From Taeniopygia guttata (lineage: Eukaryota; Chordata; Aves; Passeriformes; Estrildidae): DNA of 64,000 bases. Location: the NCBI RefSeq assembly GCF_048771995.1, contig NC_133026.1, positions 119,183,501 to 119,247,500 on the forward strand, in the 5' to 3' direction. The translations under genes and the position numbers were made by a program. The notes below the pieces were generated by a model. It saw nothing but the letters and a program-made list of their open reading frames with translations, did not search any database and was not told where the DNA came from. Shown here in pieces: positions 33,245-45,300 of this stretch. Numbering within the stretch: the stretch's first letter is position 1; every line of letters begins with the position of its first letter.

Positions 33245-36200
33245 GTAAGCACATTTAAACATTTATTTTAAAATGAGAAATGGTGCTTTTGGACAGTTAT
33301 TAAGAAGTGCTTAGTATCGCTTCAGGGACAAGCGCAATTCTGGCCTTAACAATTACTGCTTCATGTGAATAAATGGATTTTGGTGGTAAATTTTGTCAGG
33401 TTTTGATGGACATGTAGTTCTTCCATATACCTGTAAGCAATGATTTTTATAATTCACAACCCTGCTCTGTTTGATTAACCAGCCATTTGATGAGACATAC
33501 CTAATAAAAATGATTGCTTTGAAATGTACTACTGTCATAACTGATAAATATGAGTTTACAAAGTGATGTTATGCACAGTAAGCATCTGAGACAGCTGACG
33601 AAGTAAAGTTTCAACCTGAGTGTCTAAACATGTGTAGTAAACTCACCAAGATTCAGAAGAGAAATGAATAGGTGAATAGTTAGTAAGAATATTTGCATGG
33701 ACTGACTTAATGGTGATAGGAAACTTTGTTTGCTTAGTGGATTACCTTAACTCTAAAGCAATCCACAAACTCTTGGATTTACCTGAACTCATACGCTTTC
33801 CAATTAATATCTCTTACCATGAATTTCTATAACTTTGAAGCTTCTTTTCCAGATTTAGCTCCATATTCTCTGAGTGGCTTATTATGTAGTAAACATTATT
33901 TTGTTCTTTGACAGTGTTGTCAACTTGGTTGCTTGTTCTTTATTGCACAAATGATATTTTCTCTAGTGCTGCTACTTATGCTTGGAAAATTTCCAAGGTG
34001 TTATGTGTAAGTTACAAAGTTCTTTCAGCCACTCCTCACAATTCAGCAGTGTGGTAATGCATATTGTAAAGTATAAGCTGGTAACAGCAATTGGCATCTG
34101 GGCTTGTACCTTTGTGATTAACTATTACATACTTCTATCATATGTATTTTCCTTAGTCGTATCAAGGTACAACTTCCTCCTGTCCTCCCACTTAGTCATC
34201 TAATTTATGTAGTTAATTTAGACAATGAGTCTCTCAGGTTTATCTGTACAGTAAATGGATAAAAATGGATTCTGTCAAGTCAGGTCATACTTGTTGAGAT
34301 TCTCTAGAAGGTCATTTGGAGCAGAAACTCATATTCTTCATTCAAAGAGGAAAATGAGGGCCTAGCCATTAAATAAGATTTGGTCAGTGAACTCTTGAGG
34401 CTTGAAATTATAAGATGTGAATAAATCTTATCAAATTATCTCTTTTTATTTTTTCCTTTCTTCTTTTCCTTCTTCCTCCTTTCATCTCCTTTTACACCTC
34501 CTGCTCCATCTTTGAGCTTAGACTCCTAGAATGGTTTGGTTTGGAAGGGACCTTAAAAATCAGCTTCTTCCAACCCCCCTGCCATGGGCAAAGATACCTT
34601 CTACTTGACCAGGTTGATCAAAGCCCCATCTAACACGGCCTTGAACACTTCCAGGGATGGGGCATTGACTGCTTTTCTGGGAAACCTGTGTATCACCACC
34701 CCAACAGGAAAGAGTTTCACCCTGATATATTTTCTTAGCCTACTGTCTTTCAGTTTGAAGCCATTCCCTCTTGTTGTATCACTTCATGCTCTTGTACAAA
34801 CTCCTTCTTCAGCTTTCTGCTAGGCTCCCTTTAGGTGCTGGAACAGGTGACTTACAAACTAGTACCCTGGAGGTTTTGTACAGTGCACAGAACAATGGGA
34901 ATCAGTTTGGTTTTGCTAACACACTATCAATACTAAGTAATAAATATGCAAATCATGCTGTTATATATAGATGTATATACATGCATACAATATATATAAA
35001 ATCAGAGGCAAACAAAATTAAAAATATTTCTTATCTAAGAAGGATTTAGTTTCTTTTGTTGGAAAGGGTGCATACCTGCTATTATATTTCATATGAAATA
35101 GTATGCTCTATAAGGAGACAAAATTAAGTTAAAAAATGTACATTTTAACATGCTGACTAAAATTATATTCAGCCTGACCCATTGAAATGGTTCACACAGA
35201 TGTTTGTAGAATTGAGAACAGTCGTGACAAAAAAGACAATATTAAGACAATAACACTGTCACAGAATGTGGGGAAATGGGAACAGGTGCCCAAGGAAGTG
35301 GGTGAGTCTCCATCTCTGGAGATATTTAAAAGACATGTAGATGTGGCAACTAGGTCCACCAACTTGATAGTGCTAGAGCAGTAGTTGTTCTCAATGATAT
35401 TAAAGATCTTTTCCAAATGAAATGATTCTGTGATTCTATGTTTGATCACATTTTCTTAATGTAAATTTACTGACCTAAGTATTGACTTTGTTGCATTAGT
35501 TTCATGGGTTTAATCCAAGTATTTTGATACTTAGAAGGTGAAATTTAACATGCAGCAGAGAGTAATTTTCCTTTTATAAGGATTTATGCAATGCTGAAGG
35601 CTATGACTGCATGGCCAGAATTTTAACAGGACAATCATTATTGCCAGGTCACTCACACCCTGCCTATATGAATTTGTAAATGGCACCCAAATATTTATCA
35701 GTGTAGTTTGATGAGATATAGTATAATGCTGGGATTGTGTTACAAGTCAGTGGAAATCGGAGAGGAAGCATGTGATATGGAAACTTTGGCAAGGCCACTT
35801 ACTTGTCACATGTGAAGACTGTGAAGCAGCAAAACAAAATAGCTGTCACCCCTGTGAATTCCCAGCCAAAGACAAAGCCTTCCTAATTCTACAGGATCAA
35901 ACTTCATCACTTGTGAAATGGTGGTGAATATCTAGGAACATCTCAAGAACAGAGAGACAATGGAGCTGTGTTTCCATGAGTTTTTATAATAAGTAGGAGC
36001 CCTGTTATCTGTGTTCTCCACAAAACAATACTACAAATGCAGAAACCCTTTTCGTTTCTCCTGTCAAAATGAATGATATTTAGAAACACTAGTAATTCTT
36101 TAGCATTCACATATGACAATACCAGTTGCAAAGAAATTGTAGGTTTTTTACTCTGTTGGCTTCCAAGTAGCTTATATGCCTTGAAATAACAAAAAACCTG

Positions 36201-39200
36201 TTCTCTTTGATGAATTTGTAAGGAGAAAAAGTAAATGGTAAACCGACATTTCTCTGTATTATTGACATAACCATTTCACATTCCATTTAAGATGTACCTC
36301 TAGCTAAAACACATAACTAATCCAGTATTTTTATTAATGTATTTTTGTTACAGTTGTAGTACCTTTTTAAAAGACTTTGCAGTTTGTGAATATTGAAGCA
36401 CTGTAGCAATAGATATATTATAGGAAAATAGATTAGAGGAGTATAGCTATTATAGTTTCAGAGCAGGCATAGGGTTTAACTGAGCTGTGGGCATGATAAA
36501 GGAGAAAATTTAAACCTGACCTCTCCTTTAGTATGGACTGAACTTTGCCCTAGGCTGGGAACGTACTTCAACATTAGGTCTAAAAGTTGGTTATGAGCCC
36601 TTCCTAAAAAGTCATATTACATGCCAAAGAGACAGATGAGAATGACAGTTTAAGTACAAAATACTCTTAATATATGACAATTTTTCACAGTGTACTTACA
36701 GTAAGTAACATAAACGTGGATGTTGGAGAACGCCCTGCTTAATACATAATCAAAGAGCAGTAGAAGTATTTGGAGTTTACTAGAAAAAAAAAAGTATTCT
36801 ATAAAGTGTTCAAAGTCAGAAGTGGACTAATCAAAACCGCTACAACTAATGACAAATACATAGCATGTCATCTTATAACAATATAAACCTAATACACAAT
36901 GCTCAGAAGGAATGTGCTCTAAAAACTTACAAGTGATTTCAGGTATTTATCCAGCTGAAACATTTATTTTAGGACAGCTCTTGCCTTACATGTCACCTGC
37001 CATCTCGACTGCGAGCTCTGCAGCTCAAAATTTTTGCAGCTGATTTCCACTTCTTGCTGCTTGGACAAACACAGGCTCTGGTGGATGAGTCCATGGGCAA
37101 CTAGCAGATCAGTCTACCCAATTGTTTTTTTCTTGAAAACATTGCAAACTTTCCAGTTTTTTACATCTCAGATGCAAGAACCAGATGTTTTGGAATACTA
37201 ATTGTTTTATAAACAGGAAAAATGCTTTAGATGCCTTGCCAAACAGTTCAGTTCATTGCTTATGAGTGGTTATTCAGGGAACAATGAGATAAATACACAA
37301 AACCATAAAAATAAAAATTAGTTTCCTTTGGGAGTAAACAATGGATCCAGAGGCAGTTCATGGACTGAGTGGCAGGGATGCAGCCTATGAATCTCTGCAA
37401 GGAGAAAAGGAAAGGCTCTTATGTAACAAAGCTGCTCCACACCTACTCTATTGTTGCTTCCACGTTGCAGTTCTCACTTGTATGGTCAAAATGCCTTAAC
37501 ATACCAGGGAATACGTAATGAATCTTCTAGCATACCCTTAACCCAGGAACTGACAATCCTGGCTGTCTTGCTCGTGGCTGTGGAAGAGAGCCTTACACTG
37601 CCTTCCCTGTGGTTAAAGGATTTGGTCTTTAACGGTGGTAAAGGTGTTAAACTTTTAACCCCTGAAGGAGCCAGGGATTCTTCCGAGCTCCCTTAGTAAG
37701 GAGAGGAGTCCTGAGCTCCAGCGTTACGCTGGGAGGAGACGGCCCTGTGAGGTCTGGCTGGCTGATGGTCCGATGATCTGCTGCCCTCTGTTCTCTACGT
37801 ACGGTAAATGCAAGGCACGAGTTTCATCAGGCCCCTGGTGAGTCTGATACTGTGGATGGTCAGGGAATTAGAAAGCTGCCCTTCAGCATGAATCTTGAAG
37901 TTCTCTCAGATGCTGTCTTAGGGAATGTAAATAGGAGGCAAGTTAAGGCATAGGACCATGCCTTTCTCAGCTTGTGTATTAGCGGTCTTGTGTAACTAAG
38001 ATAAGCAAGTGTTGGCCTGTGGAGTTCTGCTTAATTTCTCAAGAAAATAAATCCAAGTGAATGATGAAACTGTCATAATTTATTTACTGAATTAGTTTCT
38101 CTTTGGATGAGGAAAGACTCTAGTAGTCTTTGCAAGGCTAGAAAAATTGGCTGAATAACAGTGAGTTTTCTTTAAAAGTAACTACTCAGGCTGTTCTTGC
38201 CTGCTGGTTATAATCAAAGTGGGTTCATTGGAGAAGAATGTCAGAACTGGGAACTAAAGACAGAAATAGGTTTAGAAGTGATGTCTGAAGCCTGCTATGG
38301 TCAAAATCCTGTTTATGGAAGAACACATGGATTTATATACCTATAAAGCCAAGAACTTAGTGTAAATTAAATTCTAACAGTTGATTCCAAGAATTGTTAT
38401 TAATCTAGATCTATTTATTACAGAAAAATAAAGAATACATCTGTACATTAAAGTCTTCAGTAATAATAATAATAATAGTAATGCAGTTAAAATTGCTACA
38501 TACATCTTTTTTCATTCCTATCCCTTTTTTTCAAGCCATCCCTTATCATCATATGCATGTGCTTTTCTACACTGTATCCTATCTCTCCACATCTCAGGAC
38601 CTCTGCTATTATAATAAGACTAGATTTCTCTATCCTACATCATTATGTATTTAATAAATATCTAATTTGATAGGGTATTAGCAAGCAGTGTATCTGCCTG
38701 TTACTTTTACCTATATAAATATATGACCATGGCACAAAAAAAGAGTAAAACTTATATTTCAGTATTTTCTGAAATATAAGTCTTCTGATTATTAGAAAGT
38801 AACAATGTAGTAGGTTTTTTAAAAAGTCCATTTTATGTTTGCGATTCATCAGGTATTATCCTTGGGGTTTATGGAGCTATATTCTACTTACATAGATGTG
38901 TATGTTCACAGCTGGATATTCATTAATACCCTGAAAAGGATACAAAGAAAGTGAATGAGTATCTCAAAGAGAGACTGAGGAGAGACGCTAAGTGAATTTT
39001 CAGAAATGCAGTAATTTAAAGAAATTAGATCCTAACAAAATTATGTTTGTAATCTTTATTTAGAAAAGTCTCATTCTGTTTCATTAGTTTTGTTATTACA
39101 TGGTATTGCTGGGCTTAAATGATTCTCTGATATCCCTGATACCAGACTGGTATCAGACAGAACTTTACCAGAGCAGAAGAAGGAAAAAGTTGTTATAAGG

Positions 39201-41237
39201 CTGTATCATTTTATTGAGTTGGTCTTCTAAAAAGTCCTGTCTAATCAAGTGTCCTTTTTAAAATAGGTATTGGTTTGCTCTGAAATATGGCTGTCAAGTT
39301 GCATTTAAACAAACAAGTAACAGAGGTGCATCAGAAGTAGATCCTTCCAACTGCATTGAAAAAAAAGCTATTGATGCAATGACTGATATTAACATGCTCA
39401 GGGTGTTCAAGACGTTTCTTGAGACCACACCACAACTTTTTCTTCAGATTTACATCCTCATGGAACATGGCAAAACTAATTTCTATCAATGTAAGTCTTT
39501 TTCCTGCTGTTGCAAATTGAATTTCTTACCTAAGAATATAACTCATGACTGGATAACATTTTAAATGTACCTTGGAAAACATGTGTTCCGCTGTATTATT
39601 ACTCTGCATTTAATTAGAACTTCTGTCTGGTAAATGGTCAATTTTGCTAAATCAATAAGAAGGAAGATTTCACTATAAAAATGAAAAGTCATATTTAAAT
39701 ACTGTGCATCATAAATATAAAAGTCATAATATCTAATAAAACTGTAATCATGCATCACTTGAAAAGAAGCTCTTAAGTGCAATTAGCTTGTAATTTGCAG
39801 AGCAGTTTGATATGTGTGGTTTTGATTACAGATTATTTTAAAACTGCTAGCTAGGCATTTGGAAGTCAGTTACATAATTAAAGCAGGCCCATGAGTATAT
39901 GTTACAGGTGGGGGACAGAGTCAAAACTAAATCTAAGGATATGTAGAATGGAACATGGTGAAGAGATATTGGTTCAACTCTGAGAAGCAAGACAGCAGAC
40001 TGTACCATTTCCAGCTCTAAAACTAGAAGAATTACAGGAAGGACATTGACTTATACAGGCTTGGAATTTATCTAACCAAATGGGGATACCTGCGTTGATG
40101 TCTAGTGTTCCTTCAAAGTCCATGGAGTCAAAATTTACTAATGGAAAAGGATCAGACAAATCTAATCTTGGATATGACCATGTGAAGGATCATGTCTTAG
40201 TTATAGATTTCTACATTTTAGACACAGCAGACTCACATATATTGGTTGCTGAAACCTAAATTTTTATGGTCTATTTGCAATACTTTGGGAATTTCTAAGT
40301 CACCTGTGCATGGACGTGGCAGATATGACACACAACTTGGACAAGGTCATTAAGGACCAGGAACTGGGCAGGATAATGTAAGTGTACCAAACATCATCAG
40401 ATGCCTAGATTTAAGTAACTAAAGTGAGCCTTAAAATTATGGTGACTTGCTTTGGAGCAGAGAGTAAATATAAAACTGGGTTAAAGAAAGTGTTAGGAAT
40501 GCATGATATTTTGTAAAATTTCATTCAGCAATCATAGTGTAAAATAGTGTATCTTTTTCTCTGATGTAACATTTTTCCTTGTGTTTTGTTTAGATGCTGC
40601 CATTATGATGTCTTTTTGTGGTATCTCCTTAACAATGGTTGATTATCAGATATCACTACGAAAATCTCTGCCTGACAAAGATGAATTTCATGTGCTTTCC
40701 AAGTTCACATACCTCTTCTATAAGTTGCTTACCATCACGTCTTGGATACTCAGTATTTCATTGATCACTCTACTCAGTGTCAGAATTTCTGTAATTCTGC
40801 TGATATTTCTCTGGATCGGTGGCTTCACTTGGACTTTGAAACAGCATACAACATTTTGCAAGTCTAAGAAGATGGAATATCTGTACAGAACTGTAGTTGG
40901 AATAATTCTAATTTTTTCCTTTTTTAACATAAAGGGGAGAAGAACAAAAGTTTGCATTTCTATTTATTATGCTACTCACACTGTAATGACTCTAGGTATT
41001 TTGTTTATATATATGTTCTGGAAACCTTCCCTTATGAAAGGAATATGTTTTACAATTATAAGCATCTTAACTATTTTGAGTCTGGTGTTAGGTATTATTT
41101 TTCTTGCTGTTTATTACAGTCATTTTCATCCCAGTACTTATTGCAGACCTCAGGCATATTCAGATGAAGTTGATGGAGCAGCAGGGCAGAAAGTTAGAGT
41201 GAAAACAGGTAGATTTCATAATTTCTTAATGCAATGA
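32946..41237 (+). CDS. XKR9: XKR9, XK-related protein 9, complete (388 aa)
   Basis: XKR9 is a plasma-membrane XK-family phospholipid scramblase that exposes phosphatidylserine after caspase cleavage of its C-terminal tail. Three coding exons (32946-33244, 39267-39490, 40594-41237) give 1167 nt with TGA, 388 aa (human 373). Residues 12-35 read FTKQNFFFLV then membrane helix 1 with D30 and D34; PQL is at 155-157; YAAIMMS at about 175-181; VDYQISLRKSLPDK follows; FFNIKG is conserved. Further hydrophobic helices continue to about residue 350. A caspase-3 consensus DEVD-G sits at 365-369, so cleavage would release the last 20 residues. The start at 32946 (A at -3) is preferred because mammalian XKR9 begins just before KFTKQNF. 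An in-frame ATG at 32868 would add 26 residues. Other XKR paralogues fit less well, and the LACTB2 neighbour supports XKR9. Confidence 0.95.
34524..34842 (-). mobile_element. CR1 LINE 3'-end fragment (XKR9 intron 1)
   Basis: The classic CR1 3' end in antisense: 'ctagaatggtttggtttgga', 'agggacct', 'aacccccctgccatgggca', 'cttgaacacttccagggatg', then 'ggctccctttaggtgctgga'. One of the better-preserved copies here. Confidence 0.95.
35255..35440 (+). mobile_element. CR1 LINE 3'-end fragment (XKR9 intron 1)
   Basis: Plus-oriented 3' end: 'ggtgcccaaggaagtgggtg', 'ctctggagatatttaaaaga' and the tail 'tgattctgtgattctatg'. It shows a different CR1 subfamily 3' UTR from the 34524 copy. Confidence 0.9.
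39267..39490 (+). CDS. XKR9: XKR9 coding exon 2 (codons 100-175)
   Basis: The exon is 224 nt with acceptor AAATAG and donor GTAAGT. It encodes YWFALKYGCQVAFK, then DINMLRVFKTFLETTPQLFL and QIYILMEHG, the most conserved XK-family core. Confidence 0.95.
39491..40593. other. XKR9 intron 2
   Basis: A 1.1-kb AT-rich intron. I saw nothing else in it. Confidence 0.7.
40594..41237 (+). CDS. XKR9: XKR9 coding exon 3 (codons 175-388 and stop)
   Basis: The exon is 644 nt with acceptor GTTTAG. It encodes YAAIMMSFCGISLTMVDYQI, several membrane helices, FSFFNIKGRRTK, and the tail with DEVDG and the ending FHNFLMQ. The large single 3' exon is typical of XKR genes. Confidence 0.96.
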
Positions 41238-42369
41238 GCATTACAGGGGTTTTTTGTTGTTTTTGTTTCTTTTGGTTTGTTTGTTTTGGTTTGGTTATTT
41301 TTGTGGCCTTGAAAGCAAATGCTTGCTGGACAGTGTGTTTCTCTGTAATTGGTACTTGTGTAGCATCACTGAGGAGTACATAGTGGACCAGAGTTGTCGG
41401 CTTTGAATAACTATTTGTTTTCCATGATACAAAGACTCTGTAACATGAACATTTGTGTGCTGGTGAAAGTTAGTTTGTCAAAGAAATTATTTAACCTATC
41501 CATCCAACACAATTCATAGTTTTAGGTTTTTAGCAATGCAAATGTAACATAGAAAAAGCTAAGAGTTAATTAAATGAAATATAGCATTAAACCCACATTC
41601 TATTAACTTGAGTTGAGTCTGTTAAAAACAAGGCTCTTTTTTTGTTTTGTGGAGGATTTTTTGGTTTTGTTTTGCTTTGTTCTTCTTGCTGGAAGGAAAG
41701 AAGAGTGCATTTAAAATAACTGAGGTCAGTGTTCAGTCTTCTGCTTCCCCCCATTACTGTAAGAGCTGTAGTCCTGCATGTTAACACACTGTACTGCCTT
41801 CTCCCTGAACATCCCCTGAAGAAGAATAGCTTTGATCTATGGCTCAATCACTGTATTGCCACAAGGAAATTTGGGGAGATATTTTCAAGCATTTTATCAT
41901 CTAGGTGTTTTAATGACTTCTTTGTTGTTTTTGTTCTGGTAATCTTTCACACAGTCTTCTGTATTTAGGGGTGATGCCAGCTTGTTCTGGGTTATAATAG
42001 CAGCCTGAGGGATTTATGGATGGCAACAGGAGTCTCGCTTGCAAATGAAGAACCATCTTCCATGAAGCTTTTATCTCCTTTGGGCTCCAAGGTGTAACTC
42101 TTTAAATGCTGATTTCCACTGAAATATGCACTGAAATTTCCACTGAGGCTATGCAGAGCAGGCAGTGGTGCAGCACCTTTATCACTGGAGAAAAGAGCAG
42201 CAACTGTTCTGATGCACTCACAGGGTCTGGCAAAAGATAAACTAGCTTGTCTATCAAGAATTTTTGGCAGAAGGCAGAGTGAAACCAGAAAACATTTCAG
42301 CTGTGTGTCCAAATGCTAAATCAAGAGCAATGAAATAAGGTTGATAGCCACAGTTTATTCAGAAATAAA
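41238..42369 (+). other. XKR9: Probable XKR9 3' UTR
   Basis: Sequence after the TGA, starting with a T/G-rich stretch (41249-41303). An ATTAAA occurs at 41586 and the first AATAAA at 42364. The extent is inferred. Confidence 0.4.
42364..42369 (+). terminator. XKR9: Candidate XKR9 polyadenylation signal (AATAAA)
   Basis: The first AATAAA downstream of the XKR9 stop, about 1.13 kb after it. It is followed by a GT-rich element (gctgttgtgtttt and ctgtgtt, about 42393-42415) at a suitable distance. ATTAAA at 41586-41591 is an alternative. Confidence 0.4.
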
Positions 42370-45300
42370 ATCTAAGGGGGAATATTTCAGAGCTGTTGTG
42401 TTTTAAATCTGTGTTATGAAAACCTGGGGCTCCTTCTCTCCCCTTCTTTCTCCTTCCATTAACTCCACATTTGCAGTTAGATTGACCACAGGCAAAGGTA
42501 GGGAACTAGGTTTGAGAAAAGAGGCTAGAGATAAGAAAAATTAATAAACTTGGCCAGGAACCAAATCTGTTAATATTATTTATTGACAATAAATTTCTGT
42601 GAAACTCTGGAGGAAGGGCTGAAGCTTTGGTTGATAATTAGGTTTCTTAAGAGCTGTGTCTTGTGTCTTTTGCGTCAAGTTCATGGGCTGCAGACTGCTT
42701 TTTTCTTGTTACTCTTTCAGCCTTACCAGAGCTCAGGGGAAGTTTCTAAATGCATTTCTTTCCTGTTCTATGTCCACACTTCTCTTTACCAGGCCAACCA
42801 CATACATCTCCTTGATCCTATTCAAGGAAATTAGTTTCTATGTGCATAGTTTGGACCGAACGGTCTGCCTTTCTGAGGCGGCACGTGAGAAATTGGTGTA
42901 GTGAAAAAGAGTTTACTTCTAAAATCCTTCATTCTTGCTTGTGGGTAACAAAATGTGGTCCACAAGTAAAGATAATCCATGTGACAAAGGAATGCTAATT
43001 TAATTTTACTAAAATTGGTATAAAACCCAGTACCTTAACTTCTTTTACTTTGGAAGAGAGATATCCAGATTTGCTAGCCGTGGAACATCTTCTTAGGTAA
43101 GGAGAAAAAGCCCAAGGCTTTAATGCACCATGATTGTCCTAAGTTCTGTCTTCTTTATTGCAGAATATTTATTACTGGTGATGGTGTCCTTGGCAGCAAA
43201 GTGCATGCCTGCTTTTATTTCATAAAGGAAAAAATAGAACTGTAAATAGTGAAGACAATCCTTATATGGCTTCCCACACTTTTGCTGTTTGTTAATCTAA
43301 AATCCTGAGAAGGGACTAGGGTAAGGGATGGTGGAAAATAGAGAATATTATCTCTATCTTGCAGAAATGACAAAATGTTGTCTAACTAGTTTTTAGAAGA
43401 TGACCTCAAACTTTATCCAAGATCTGAGAAGCAAACCTCTGGGGAAATATGTGATCCTAAGTCCTAGTGTGGGCAATTAAGCCCTGGGACCTCCAAGTTC
43501 TCTGCCTGCTGCCAGAAATCTGGAGCCTGAGTTGGTCATGAGGAAAATTAATTTCTGGTGTAACAAAATAATTTGTCTTGGTGATTTTTTTTCTCCTTTC
43601 AATGAACTGACAAATTCCAAAGAGAAGTCTTTCATTGCCATCTCTCTGGCCAACTCCTAACACTCATTTTCTCTCAGGGGAGAAAAGCTGAACTTTGTGG
43701 TGCCTTCTGTTGTTCTCCTTATGTCTCCTCATTCCCTCTTCTGTGCCCCTAAGAAGAATATTAGACTGAAGTTTAGTTGGTAAGAAAGAAATCTAGGTGG
43801 CTATTTATATTGTTCTAATTCAAATGCACACCAAACCAAATTACTTCAGTTTCAATCCTTATTTTAGGCTTGTAAGTCCTAGTGGATATAAATTTAGCCA
43901 TATCCTAAGCCTGGAAATGATCCTTTGGGAAATCATTTAGGTTCTTTTCATAAATCTTAAAGCTATTCAGTGTCCTTCCACCAATATATCTCTATTTTGT
44001 TGTCATCAGTCCAGGGACCTCAAGAGATGGGAATTCCTGGTGGTTTGCTCCCTGTAAATTTTTATCTACAGGGGAATATTATGAGAATAAAAAAACTTAA
44101 CTTTAAACTTGTCTATTTCTTCTTGACTTTGAGTTCAAGATTTTCACTTGATTCCCTTCATTTTCACAGCTGTGAAAATGGCTTCTCATTCGTCTGGTTG
44201 TTCTAACTCAGAAAGCACATGAATTGACTCCAGATACATTTCATATCACCAGTGACTGCTTCAGACAAAACAAAGCTCCACTTCACCTGGGTGTAAAGTT
44301 CAAACAATAGACTTCATATATATCCTTTCTGCTTCCCAACTACCCTTAAAATTCAGCTGCCACTCAGTTCATGCATTGCACTTGACCTTGTCATTGTAAT
44401 CTAACAGCAAATTGAAAACAAATGGTTTTTTCTTTTTTTTTTCTTTTTTTTTTTGTGTTAAGTATGCCCATTACATCTTACAAAAAGTATTTTAATAAGT
44501 TAAATAAAATTAATAAACAATTTCTTCCTGTTTTGACTACTGTCAGACCTGGGTAAGAAGAACAACATCCAACAGAATTGTTTTAATTATCCTACTAATA
44601 TTCAGCGTGCCATTTGATGGCATGGGTGAGCTCACCTGATGTACCACAGATAGTACTGATTTATTAAGCCATAATTGGGTTTCCAATAAACATTTGTCAA
44701 AATAATGTATTCATTCAAACCAAAGCCTTCTTTATTTATTCATATAAAAGAGCACTTAACTTTCAACAAAGAATTGCCTGCCATCAAAAACACTCCATAA
44801 ACAGGGGAAATTTATTAAGATACAGTACCAGAGGGTGACCGGTGGAAGACTAAAGTTCACTTTAACCCTTCAAAGAGCTGAGTTCTACCTCTTTCTTGGT
44901 ACTGGTACTGTACATATTTCTCACTAAAAGCCTCAAGCCCAAACATTAAACTTTGTATATTTACACATGAAAGCACCATTTCTTTTTTCTTATATCTAAA
45001 AGTCTGTTTCAAAACTAGCATCTCCTATTTATATTACACAGTCTAGAAGCATGCACACATCTCAAAGTTCTTTAGGCTTACCTACATTCTGCCCACAGGT
45101 TTCACCATATGTGCATTCTTCCAAAAACATGGTAAGCTTTGAGAGGTTCAATGATGTATCTCGTCTGAACATGAGGTAATTCATTACTTGTAATTCATTC
45201 CAACTGAAGAATTTTCCTGTTGCACCTCTTTGCACTCTTCTCTATTTACTTTGCACTTTAGTTTAATTTTACAGAATTTTAGTAGAATAGCAAAGTAGAT

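Larger units (their letters stand above)
33245..39266. other. XKR9 intron 1
   Basis: A 6-kb intron with two CR1 fragments (listed), an ATA/ATG trinucleotide stretch near 38460-38480 and an unclassified CpG-richer block at about 37430-37870. No coding similarity was seen. Confidence 0.65.
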
